Positions 1 to 7,495 of a stretch of 39,780 nt of DNA are shown here, piece after piece. A program made the translations under genes and the position numbers. This DNA is from JAJISG01 sp964347345 (GTDB lineage Archaea > Thermoplasmatota > Thermoplasmata > RBG-16-68-12 > JAJISG01), in NCBI GenBank assembly GCA_964347345.1, contig CAYFYB010000015.1, positions 1 to 39,780 on the forward strand, written 5' to 3'. The notes under the pieces were generated by a model. That model made no database searches. It worked only from the letters and a program-made list of their open reading frames with translations, and had not been told where the DNA came from. Within the stretch, counting starts at the first letter, position 1. Each line of letters starts with the position of its first letter.

Positions 1-40
1 CCCGGTAGGAGACACTTTTTTAGCCCCGGCGGATTACCTC

Positions 41-1198
41 GTGGGTTCCATGGTAGCGAAAAGGATGAAAGCGGTGAAGGGCTCGCCGACGGTTCAGCTC
101 TCTGGCCTGGTTTCCGTCCTGAGAGCTCAGGGACATGACCTCATCTCCCTGGCCATAGGAGAGCCCGACTTTGCGACGCCAGCCCACATCGTGGAGGCGG
201 CAAAGAAGGCCTTGGATGAGGGCTTCACGAAGTACACACCCTCTCCGGGCATACCGGAGCTTAGGGAGGCCATATCCGAGAAGACGCGACTGGAGAACGG
301 CATACCCTGCGAGCCGAAGCATGTTCTGGTCAGTTCCACCAAGCACGCCCTCTTCGCCACGATACTGGCTTTTGCAGGGCCAGGGGACGATGTCCTGCTT
401 CCCGATCCCGGCTGGGTGTCCTACCTCCCCATGGTTCAGCTGGCCGGGGCTCGGCCAGTCCTGATACCATGCCCCGATGGAGACGGCTTTCAGATGACAG
501 CCGAGGCCGTGGCGGAGAAGGTCACCCCGAAGACAAAGATTATCGTGGTGAACTCTCCCAACAATCCCACAGGGAGCGTTTACACCATCGAGGCCCTCAG
601 GGGCATCGCCGACCTGGCGGCAGATCACAACTTCCTCGTGGCAACGGACGAGATCTACGAGAAGATCGTGTACGGGGCGAGGCACTACTCCATAGCCTCC
701 TTCCCGGGAGCCTTCGAGAGGACCATCACAGCCAATGGTTTCTCCAAGACCTACGCCATGACCGGATGGAGGCTGGGCTGGGTCGTTGCCCCGGAGGAGC
801 TTCTAAAACCCATTGGCACGATCCAGGAGCACTCCTTCACCTGCGCCACCTCCTTCGCCCAGAAGGGAGGGGTGGCCGCCCTGCGAGGCCCCCAGGGACC
901 TGTAGAGGAAATGGTGAGGGAGTTTGGACGCCGAAGGAGCATCGTCATGAAGGGCGTCAACAGCATACCGGGGCTAGAGTGTCGGGAGCCCCAGGGGGCA
1001 TTCTACGCCTGGGTACGATTCCGGTCCTCCATGAATTCCATGGACTTCTCCGAGATGCTTCTGAAGAAGGCGGGGGTCGCCGTCACGCCCGGGAGCGCCT
1101 TCGGTGACAGCGGCGAGAGCTACATCCGCCTCTCCTTCGCCACTTCGCAAGAGAACCTCCAAGAGGCCCTGAGAAGAATACGGGAGGTCCTATCCTAG
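41..1198 (+). CDS. PLP-dependent class I/II aminotransferase (AspC-like)
   Basis: A complete 385-residue fold-type I aminotransferase, likely moving the amino group of aspartate or another amino acid to 2-oxoglutarate in the cytoplasm; the exact substrate cannot be read from sequence. Seen: the NNPTG loop at residues 174-178, Asp203 in ATDEIYE (pyridine nitrogen contact), Lys236 in SKTYAMTGWR as the Schiff-base lysine followed by the phosphate-binding Arg, and a C-terminal YIRLSFA motif holding the carboxylate-binding Arg. The length is normal for the family. The start is GTG at 41; ATG at 50 is equally possible, and a T-rich stretch near 14-21 could be the promoter of a leaderless message. 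It converges on the STAND regulator: the two stop codons share the palindrome CTAG at 1195-1198. Confidence 0.93.
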   Translation: MGSMVAKRMKAVKGSPTVQLSGLVSVLRAQGHDLISLAIGEPDFATPAHIVEAAKKALDEGFTKYTPSPGIPELREAISEKTRLENGIPCEPKHVLVSSTKHALFATILAFAGPGDDVLLPDPGWVSYLPMVQLAGARPVLIPCPDGDGFQMTAEAVAEKVTPKTKIIVVNSPNNPTGSVYTIEALRGIADLAADHNFLVATDEIYEKIVYGARHYSIASFPGAFERTITANGFSKTYAMTGWRLGWVVAPEELLKPIGTIQEHSFTCATSFAQKGGVAALRGPQGPVEEMVREFGRRRSIVMKGVNSIPGLECREPQGAFYAWVRFRSSMNSMDFSEMLLKKAGVAVTPGSAFGDSGESYIRLSFATSQENLQEALRRIREVLS

Positions 1199-3678
1199 GG
1201 CTCAGGCGGTCGGTTTCCCTCTCCCTTGAGCACTTCCATGGCTCTGGAGCGAAACTCCTCCGCTCTTCCCGGCTCTCCCATCTGCTCGTAGAGTTCGCTG
1301 GCTTCCAGCCATCTGGTAGCCAGGCTGTAGGGAGCGTTCGTTCCATCCAGCGCCTTGAAGCTTTCCTCGTAAAGCTTCTCCGCAGCGACTAGGTCCCCCT
1401 TAACCCTCGTAGCCTTTGCCCGATTCGCATAGCAGGCGGAGATCATCACGGGGTCCCCCAGCTGACTGAATATTCGAAAGGAACGCTGGCAGTAATCCAA
1501 TGCCCTCTCGATCTGGCCCTTCTCCGCCAATAGGTCAGAGGCGTTGACCAAGGCATACCCCTCGGCCCGGAGCATTCCGGCCTCTTCCGCCAGCCTCACG
1601 CTTTCCTCAAAGGCCTTGAGGGACTCCTCCACCTTCTTGAGCTCGCTGTAGGCTATGCCCAGATTGTTGTACACGTAGGCTGCATCCACCTTCCTGGTGG
1701 AAGAATGAGGCATGGCCAGCTTGAACCACGGGACCGCCTCCGCCGGGTTGCGAGACTGAAGATGGATGACCCCCATCTCCATCTCGGCCTGCTTCGTCTC
1801 TTTCTCGGCACCGGAAGCCTTGAAGGCATCCAATGCCTTCTCCATCAAACTCCTGGCTGTACTCATCCTGCCCATCTTGCGGTGGACAATGCCAAGACCG
1901 TAGAGGGCCTTGCCCAGCTCCACATCCCTGCCTTCCTCTTCCGCCCGATGCCTTGCCGCCTCGAAAGCCTTCTCCGCCTCAGTGAAGTCTCCCCGCTTAC
2001 TGTGCACCCTTCCCCATAGTAGGAGCAGCGGGACGCGAAGGCTACGGCCGGGATCCCTCAGCCCCTCCTCCAGGCTCAGAAGGGCTTGAGTCCACTGACC
2101 GAGGTAGTCCAGAGCCCTAGCCCTAACGTAGAAGAGAGTGGGTCCACTTCCTGCGGGAAGCTCCTCGAGAAGCCTCAGAAGCTCCGTTGCATGGCCTGCC
2201 TCAAGAATTTCGTCCAGCTGCTTCCGTGCCAGGGAGAGAAACTGCTTCGTTCGTCCGAGGACTGCGAGATGGTGCAGGGCCTCCATCCATTCGCCTCGGG
2301 ATTGCCAGTATCTGGCGGCCCGAAGGTGGGCATCCTGGAGCCCGTCGTCGCTGTGCCTCCTGATGAGGGGAGCGACGATGTCGTGGACCTCGTATAATCC
2401 TCCCCTCAGCGAAAGCAGCCCGGCCTGAAGGAGGGATCTGACGACACGGACACCCACATTTCCGAGGGCTTTCTTCGGGAAGGGCTTCCGGTACACGGAT
2501 GCCCGCATGAGGATCCTCTCCCCCCGGGGCTCCAGGCTCGCCAGCACCTCGTCGAGTAAGAAGGCCGTCACGTCTCCCTCGCCGGGCACACCGGCGGTGG
2601 TGGCGGTGAGCTTCAACAGCAGGGGGTGGCCGCCCGTCAGCTCGTGAATCCTCTCCAGCTCCTCCTGCCGTCCCATGGACTGGAGAAGCTCGCGAGTGTC
2701 CTCCAGAGTGAGTCCCCCGAGCTGCAGCTCCTCCAAGACACCCCCCACCCTGTCCTCCGCCCTCAAGAACTCAGGCATCCTTCGGCCAGTAAGGAGGATC
2801 TTGCATCCAGGAGCGGGGTTGTCGATCATGAGTCGGAGAACCTGAGATGCCGATGGTGAGGAGGTCACGTCGTCGAAGACCACCAACATGCCTGAGGCTT
2901 CCCGAGACAAAAGAATTCCAACCTCGGCGAAGTCCACGGGGCCACTCTTCAGATAGGAGAGCAGCCTGGGCCTGGACTGGGAGGCGAGGCCATGGGCGAT
3001 GGAGGCGAGGAGGGAGGAGGGGGTGTGAAAGGGAAAGACCTTGACCCAAAAGCCATCCTCCACCTCCTGGAAAAGGGCCTCGGCGAGGGTCGTCTTGCCG
3101 ATGCCCGGCAGGCCCGTGACGACGAACATGATGGCACCGTCATCGAGCCAGGCTCTAAGCCGCGCCAGCTCCCCCTCTCTACCTACCAGCCGAGGCAAAA
3201 GAGGTGAAGGTGGTCGAACAGCCTCCCTCAGGTCCACCACATCCCCCCTGAGGAGTCCCTCGTAAATCGAGGTTAAAGGCCTAGAAACTCTGCGAGAGAG
3301 CTGGATCAGCCTGACCCCGGGACCCTGATGCAACCGTCCCTCAGGGTCTATCCATCTGCTCTCCGAGCTGCAAGCTCTATCCCTCAGGGGGAAGGCGACC
3401 CTCTCTCCCGAGGGGGTCGTGAAATACACCTTCCGTCGGCTCTTGGCGCCCCGAACGTGGGCGAGTCGCCATTCGACCTTACGCTCCGCCAGGAGCTTCT
3501 TAAGCTCTAGGGCCACGTGAGACCGGCTCAACACAAGGGAAGAAGCGATGCCTTGCTGGGTAACTTCTTGAGGACACTCATACTCCTCCCGGTACCTTGC
3601 GAACAGGGAAAGATGCAGTAAGATTCTCTGAGCCACAGTAGGTAGAGCCAGCTCCTCCCCCAGGCGGGAAAGTGGCAT
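1195..3678 (-). CDS. STAND-type ATPase regulator: winged helix, NB-ARC-like NTPase, TPR repeats
   Basis: This 827-residue protein looks like a signal-transduction ATPase that acts as a transcription regulator. Residues about 1-100 form a MarR-like winged helix (a QGIASSLVLSRSHVALELKKL helix-turn-helix region and a basic wing). An NTPase module starts at LVGREGEL (about 164), with Walker A GLPGIGKTT at 189-197 and Walker B MLVVFDD near 264-270, followed by a LLTGRR sensor-like strand. From about residue 480 to the end there are tandem TPR-type helix pairs with YNNLGIAYSEL- and ALYGLGIVHRKMG-like cores. STAND proteins normally hold the NTPase closed until the repeat domain senses a ligand or partner (family knowledge). 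The ligand is unknown, and no neighbour points clearly to a target. ATG start, with a purine-rich GAGG just upstream. Confidence 0.88.
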   Translation of the reverse strand: MPLSRLGEELALPTVAQRILLHLSLFARYREEYECPQEVTQQGIASSLVLSRSHVALELKKLLAERKVEWRLAHVRGAKSRRKVYFTTPSGERVAFPLRDRACSSESRWIDPEGRLHQGPGVRLIQLSRRVSRPLTSIYEGLLRGDVVDLREAVRPPSPLLPRLVGREGELARLRAWLDDGAIMFVVTGLPGIGKTTLAEALFQEVEDGFWVKVFPFHTPSSLLASIAHGLASQSRPRLLSYLKSGPVDFAEVGILLSREASGMLVVFDDVTSSPSASQVLRLMIDNPAPGCKILLTGRRMPEFLRAEDRVGGVLEELQLGGLTLEDTRELLQSMGRQEELERIHELTGGHPLLLKLTATTAGVPGEGDVTAFLLDEVLASLEPRGERILMRASVYRKPFPKKALGNVGVRVVRSLLQAGLLSLRGGLYEVHDIVAPLIRRHSDDGLQDAHLRAARYWQSRGEWMEALHHLAVLGRTKQFLSLARKQLDEILEAGHATELLRLLEELPAGSGPTLFYVRARALDYLGQWTQALLSLEEGLRDPGRSLRVPLLLLWGRVHSKRGDFTEAEKAFEAARHRAEEEGRDVELGKALYGLGIVHRKMGRMSTARSLMEKALDAFKASGAEKETKQAEMEMGVIHLQSRNPAEAVPWFKLAMPHSSTRKVDAAYVYNNLGIAYSELKKVEESLKAFEESVRLAEEAGMLRAEGYALVNASDLLAEKGQIERALDYCQRSFRIFSQLGDPVMISACYANRAKATRVKGDLVAAEKLYEESFKALDGTNAPYSLATRWLEASELYEQMGEPGRAEEFRSRAMEVLKGEGNRPPEP

Positions 3679-3738
3679 CCTCTACATAATCATTGTGCTT
3701 CGCTGGCCGGTTATTGCAGAGGATCGAATCAGATCCAG

Positions 3739-4617
3739 CTAAGCGAAGGACCTTCTGAGGCACTCATCAAGACTCAAGGGCTGCTCTCCCGTGAGTTCGA
3801 TGTATGCCCCTGTGTCGCCACACACGTCCTCCCGCATCAGATACAACTCATCCCTGGTAAGGGACGGCTCGCCGGGAAGAAGGGAGGCGGTCCACGCCGC
3901 GAGACGTGCGAGCGGGACAGGAACGTGACGAACGGCGCGCCTCAGCCCCAGGACTCTTGCAACCCTTGCCACCAGCACGTTCCAATCGATCCTCTCTGGG
4001 CCCACGAGTTCCCATACCCTTCCAGAGGCCTCTTCCTCGAGGGCGGCCAGCGTGGCCTTGACGACATCCCCCACGTAGATGGGCTGCAAGAGGCTCTTCC
4101 CCTTGCCCAGTACTGGGACCCGCCGGTGTCGCCTCACGAGGGCACCGAACCTGTCAGTGAATTCCCCCCCTGGACCCAGGATGAGAGACGGCTTCAGGAT
4201 GGAGTGGGGAACTTCACTCTCTTTTACCGCCATCTCCCCGACGGCCTTGCTCCGGGAATACTCGCTCGGGGAGTCCTCTCGCGTTCCAAGGGCACCCATG
4301 TGCACGACCCTGACCTGACGAGAGCGGCAGGCTTCCAAGAGGTTTCTTACTCCCTGGACGTTCACCTCCTCGAAGGTGGCCTCTCGCTCCCGGATGATGG
4401 CCACGAGGTGAACGACGACCTCTACCTCCTCCACCGCCGGAAGAAGCGTCTCCAGGTGGCGGACGTCCCCTCTGTACAGCTCCACCACCTCCCCGCCAAG
4501 GACCGTCGGATCCGAGCTTGGGCGGCAGAGGCAGTGGACGTCGTGGCCGGCCTCCCTCAGCGCCGGCACCAGGTGTCTTCCAACGAAACCCGTGGCTCCT
4601 GTAACGAGGACCTTCAG
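3739..4617 (-). CDS. NAD(P)-dependent epimerase/dehydratase family protein (SDR, NDUFA9-like), CTG start
   Basis: An atypical short-chain dehydrogenase. The nucleotide-binding GATGFVG motif (GxxGxxG) appears only if translation starts at CTG 4617; the first conventional start, GTG 4569, would remove the whole first beta-alpha unit. Downstream are YRGDVRH (adenine-side Asp) and VVHLVA. The Tyr-xxx-Lys pair is in EYSRSKAVGE. The protein then has an ILKPSLILGPGGEF region and an IYVGDVVKA motif. This pattern resembles the NDUFA9/YbjT-like epimerases that act on nucleotide sugars or quinone-linked substrates; the substrate here is unknown. The CTG is preceded by AAGGTGAT, a strong ribosome binding site that overlaps the TGA stop of the HAD gene in the same frame, so the two genes look translationally coupled. 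Stop is TAG. Confidence 0.85.
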   Translation of the reverse strand: MKVLVTGATGFVGRHLVPALREAGHDVHCLCRPSSDPTVLGGEVVELYRGDVRHLETLLPAVEEVEVVVHLVAIIREREATFEEVNVQGVRNLLEACRSRQVRVVHMGALGTREDSPSEYSRSKAVGEMAVKESEVPHSILKPSLILGPGGEFTDRFGALVRRHRRVPVLGKGKSLLQPIYVGDVVKATLAALEEEASGRVWELVGPERIDWNVLVARVARVLGLRRAVRHVPVPLARLAAWTASLLPGEPSLTRDELYLMREDVCGDTGAYIELTGEQPLSLDECLRRSFA

Positions 4618-4630
4618 GGGACATCACCTT
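4618..4630 (-). promoter_or_regulatory. Ribosome binding site deciding the CTG start of the epimerase gene
   Basis: On the minus strand the bases read AAGGTGATGTCCC directly before CTG 4617. GGTGAT matches the archaeal anti-Shine-Dalgarno sequence well and sits at a normal spacing. It overlaps the stop codon of the upstream HAD gene (4626-4624). No ATG, GTG or TTG lies in frame between that stop and GTG 4569. Confidence 0.6.
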
Positions 4631-5316
4631 CCTGCGGGTCCGTGGAATGAGGAGAGGATCTCGGGCAGCTGTTCCAGGCTCTGGAGAACGAAGTCAGGCT
4701 GGGGGTCGTCCTCCGAGGGCCTTAGTCCGTCGCGATTAATCCAGGCAGTCTTCATCCCCATCGCCTTGGCTCCCGCGACGTCATCAACTAGGGAGTCGCC
4801 CACATGTAGAATCTCTTCCGCCCCGACTCGGAGCATCTCAACGACTCTCCTGAAGGGTTTAGGATCGGGCTTGTAGGCCTTCACCGACTCCGAGGTGACG
4901 ATCAGAGGGAAGTCCAACCCGTTCGTCTCTAGGGCCCTCCGAAGGGTTCGGTCGTCCGCGTTGGTCACCAGTGCCACCGGCCATTCTTCGAGCTTCATGA
5001 GAACTCCCCTCACCTCTGGGTAAGCGGGACGGGAGGCCCATTTCTCGACCACTAGCTGGAAGAGAGCCTCCCCTCGACTCTCCAGACCCATGGAGTGCAA
5101 CAGCCGGCTGAGGGAGAGGACGTTGGCCTCCTCCATCCCTAGAAAACGTCGCCGAAGTAGGGAATAGAACTCCTCTTCCCACAGGTGGAGAAAGCTCTCC
5201 GCTTCCAGGGAGAGGCCGTAGTGATTGACGATGTGGCGGGATAGTTCAACCAGCGGGGTGCGGGCCTCTTGGAGCAGCGTCCCATAGGCGTCAAAGGTCA
5301 AGGCTCGAGGCTTCAT
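4624..5316 (-). CDS. HAD-superfamily hydrolase, haloacid dehalogenase/phosphatase subclass I
   Basis: A 230-residue HAD hydrolase. Motif I is FDAYGTLL near residue 9, with the nucleophile Asp followed by Ala-Tyr as in haloacid dehalogenase-like members rather than DxD phosphatases. Motif II is VTNADD, the motif III lysine is in KAYKPDP, and motif IV is HVGDSLVDDVAGAK. The helical cap lies between motifs I and II. Likely a phosphatase or dehalogenase of small molecules; the substrate is not predictable. Its ATG overlaps the TGA of the upstream glycosylase gene (ATGA at 5316-5313), and its own stop overlaps the ribosome binding site of the epimerase, so these three genes form one coupled operon. 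Confidence 0.9.
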   Translation of the reverse strand: MKPRALTFDAYGTLLQEARTPLVELSRHIVNHYGLSLEAESFLHLWEEEFYSLLRRRFLGMEEANVLSLSRLLHSMGLESRGEALFQLVVEKWASRPAYPEVRGVLMKLEEWPVALVTNADDRTLRRALETNGLDFPLIVTSESVKAYKPDPKPFRRVVEMLRVGAEEILHVGDSLVDDVAGAKAMGMKTAWINRDGLRPSEDDPQPDFVLQSLEQLPEILSSFHGPAGR

Positions 5317-5972
5317 CCGTTACCTCCGGCAACCATCTGACCGTGGGGACAACGATCCTGGAGAGGACATGGGCCACAGAGGGGTTTAGGCCTGCAGTAG
5401 CGCTTCCCAAGCTCCACCAGGAGAGCGTGGAACTCCTGGTAGTCGTGGACGCTCAGAGGAAGCGTTTCCTCCAGGCTTCGGCGGGCTTCCTCGTAATGGC
5501 GTGGCAGTGGATTCCCCAGGCGTTGCATGATTCGTCGGGTGTAGGCGTCCACCACCATGAAGGGAAGACCAGCGGCGTAGAGGAGGATGGAGTCAGCGGT
5601 TTCGAAACCTACGCCTGCCATCCTCAACAGGCTTTCCCTCAGCTGCTGGGGCTCCATGGACAGGAAGTCATCCAGGCTGCCGTGATTCTGGACGATGCTG
5701 CGAGCCATGGCCCTCACCCGCCTAGCCTTGACTCGGTAGAAGCTCGCGGGCCTCATGCACTCCTCCAGGACCTCCACAGAAGCCCCTGCCAATGTATCCA
5801 AGGCGAGGAGTCCTCGGGATCTCAGATTCTGAAGGGCTCTCTCCACACTTTTCCATGAGGTCTGCTGGGTCAGGACCGCCCCTACCATGACCTCCAGGGG
5901 ACCCTCCGCCCTCCACCAACCCTGTCCGTCTAGGGACCTCCTGAGGTGTCGGTAGACCTGTAAGGTCTCCAT
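5313..5972 (-). CDS. Endonuclease III-related DNA glycosylase (HhH-GPD, 4Fe-4S)
   Basis: A helix-hairpin-helix DNA glycosylase of the endonuclease III-related group (COG2231 type, which includes MagIII-like alkylbase glycosylases). The hairpin is MAGVGFETADSILLYA. At the place of the endonuclease III catalytic lysine (GVGRKTA) there is Glu, while the essential Asp is kept in VVDAYTRR. This suggests a base-removing glycosylase without lyase activity. A C-terminal 4Fe-4S cluster loop has the pattern C-x6-C-x2-C-x5-C (from CRPKPLCGPC). A TATA-like CTTTAGGG at 6002-5994 places the transcript start near 5972, so I prefer ATG 5972; ATG 5984 lies in frame 12 bases upstream. It is the first gene of the operon with the HAD and epimerase genes. 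Confidence 0.88.
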   Translation of the reverse strand: METLQVYRHLRRSLDGQGWWRAEGPLEVMVGAVLTQQTSWKSVERALQNLRSRGLLALDTLAGASVEVLEECMRPASFYRVKARRVRAMARSIVQNHGSLDDFLSMEPQQLRESLLRMAGVGFETADSILLYAAGLPFMVVDAYTRRIMQRLGNPLPRHYEEARRSLEETLPLSVHDYQEFHALLVELGKRYCRPKPLCGPCPLQDRCPHGQMVAGGNG

Positions 5973-6036
5973 CAGGTGTGTCATGGCATAGGGCCCTAAA
6001 GCTTGCGCGCTCTGACGAGCCTGGCCTGCAATGCCC

Positions 6037-6423
6037 TCACACGGCGAATTTCTCTAGTGGCCTGAGGGGCTCCAGGACTCTTCTGAGGGCCTGGGAGGCC
6101 TCCTCAGCCTTCTCCTCGAGGACGCATCCCTCCCTTCCTAGAGCCACGAAGAAAGCATTCCTGTCTAGATTTAGCACGAGCATTATGCCGTCCCGGGAGC
6201 GAACCAGAACCTGTTCTGGGGACGAAAGCCCTAAGCCACGGTAGATGACCTCGGTGGAGCCCATCAGAGTGGCAGCCATGGTGGCGAAGTGCTCCTTCTC
6301 GACCTCAACATTGGCCTGGATGGCCAGGGGAACCCCCGTCTTTGTGAGTATACCCGCGACCAGGGTGTCGTAAGTGAAGTTGAAGTCCCTCAGAACCTTC
6401 TCTAGCCTCTCAGGAGACACCAT
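6037..6423 (-). CDS. Roadblock/LC7 domain protein
   Basis: A 128-residue single-domain protein with the Roadblock/LC7 pattern: an N-terminal helix (MVSPERLEKVLRDF), a strand with VAGILTKTGVPLAIQ, a helix around HFATMAATLMGSTEVI, and paired strands QVLVRSRDGIMLVLNL and AFFVALGREG. Such proteins dimerise and often work with small GTPases or motility and polarity systems (family knowledge); no GTPase gene is nearby. ATG 6423 is supported by a TATA-like CTTTATCA around 6455, about 30 bases upstream, which suggests a leaderless message. The longer open frame reaching upstream is only the antisense of the aminopeptidase gene. Confidence 0.8.
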   Translation of the reverse strand: MVSPERLEKVLRDFNFTYDTLVAGILTKTGVPLAIQANVEVEKEHFATMAATLMGSTEVIYRGLGLSSPEQVLVRSRDGIMLVLNLDRNAFFVALGREGCVLEEKAEEASQALRRVLEPLRPLEKFAV

Positions 6424-6517
6424 GCTCTCCCAAGGGTTCTCGCCAAGCCGTGATAAAGCTTTGGAGGATATTATCAGGGAGACGAAGGACTTAAGCCCCG
6501 ACTTCCCATGTCGCCCC

Positions 6518-7453
6518 GTGGACCTGAGCGAGGGGGCGAGATCCATAGTGGAGAACTCCCTGAACTTCAATGAGGAGGAGGTGGCAATGGTCCTGGTGGA
6601 CGAGCCCAAGGCAGAGATTGGCCACGCCTTCGTGAAGGCCTGTAGGGATGTGGGAGGTATCGCGTTCATCACGGTGGTGGATGTCCCTTCTCCCGGGACC
6701 GAGCCTCCTGAGCCCGTGGCGGCGGCCATGAGAGACTGCGACGTGGTGATCATGGCCACCACTCACTCCATGAGTCATACCAAGGCCAGACGGCAAGCCA
6801 ACAGGGCCGGTACCAGGGTCGTGTCCATCCCAGGCATAACCGAGGACATGATGGCCGAGGGCTGTCTCACCGCAAACCACCAGGAGATCGAGGAAGGGAT
6901 GTCCAGGGTCTACAGGAAGCTCAGGAAGGCGGACGTCTTGCGGTTGACCACGGCGAGGGGTACGGACCTGACCCTGGGGGTGAAGGGGAGGTCCTGGATA
7001 ACGGATGATACGGGTCTCTGCCGGACCCGCGGTGCCTTTGCGACCTTCCCCGCGGGCGAACTCTTCGTGGCGCCCCTGGAGGGAACGGCGGAGGGTTCCC
7101 TTGTGGTCGACCTGTTCTTCCAGAACTTCCTCAACGCCCCCGTCACGGTAACGGTGCGGGAGGGATACGCCGTGAGGGTCACCAGCGCCCCCGAGGCGGA
7201 GGGTGCCATGGACTCGGGGGGTCACGAGGGTAGGCACCTGTCCCGTCTGGGCATCGGGTTTAACCCGAAGGCCAGTTTTGATGCTGGACCCCTGGAGGCC
7301 TTCAAGGTGTTAGGAATCCTTCACGTGGGGTTCGGGGACAACACGTTCCTGGGAGGGCAAGTGAGCTGCGATGTTCAGGTGGATGCTCTCCTGAAGTCTG
7401 TCAGCCTAGAGACGGACGGCAAACTTGTCATCGATCGGGGCCGAGTTGTCTGA
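6518..7453 (+). CDS. Leucyl aminopeptidase (aminopeptidase T)-like, M29-related
   Basis: About 311 residues resembling archaeal aminopeptidase T-like proteins (COG2309). Recognisable parts are an N-terminal Rossmann-like half with AMVLVDEPKAEIGHAF and a metal-site half with TARGTDLTLGVKGRSW, FPAGELFVAPLEGTAEGSLVVD, GIGFNP and HVGFGDNTFLGG. These match the conserved acidic and His metal ligands of the family. Likely a cytoplasmic metallo-aminopeptidase for peptide turnover. I chose GTG 6518 because the family N-terminus begins close to DLSEGARSIVEN and a TTAAG box lies about 26 bases before it. The alternative ATG 6422 overlaps the divergent Roadblock start in the palindrome CATG. Confidence 0.82.
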   Translation: MDLSEGARSIVENSLNFNEEEVAMVLVDEPKAEIGHAFVKACRDVGGIAFITVVDVPSPGTEPPEPVAAAMRDCDVVIMATTHSMSHTKARRQANRAGTRVVSIPGITEDMMAEGCLTANHQEIEEGMSRVYRKLRKADVLRLTTARGTDLTLGVKGRSWITDDTGLCRTRGAFATFPAGELFVAPLEGTAEGSLVVDLFFQNFLNAPVTVTVREGYAVRVTSAPEAEGAMDSGGHEGRHLSRLGIGFNPKASFDAGPLEAFKVLGILHVGFGDNTFLGGQVSCDVQVDALLKSVSLETDGKLVIDRGRVV

Positions 7454-7495
7454 AGCCCCCGAGGGGGACTGAGAACCCCGTCAACGATCTTCTGT

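Noticed and set aside
20..685. Long open frame antisense to the aminotransferase
   Set aside because: It lies fully opposite a gene with a complete set of family motifs, and its protein is arginine- and glycine-rich without structure: a high-GC shadow.
6424..6762. N-terminal extension of the Roadblock frame
   Set aside because: It is antisense to the aminopeptidase coding region; the domain and the TATA-like box both support the start at 6423.
7456..7467. CCCCCGAGGGGG hairpin between convergent aminopeptidase and AmrS genes
   Set aside because: The loop is too small in its perfect form and no T tract follows; it is weak evidence for a terminator in an archaeon.
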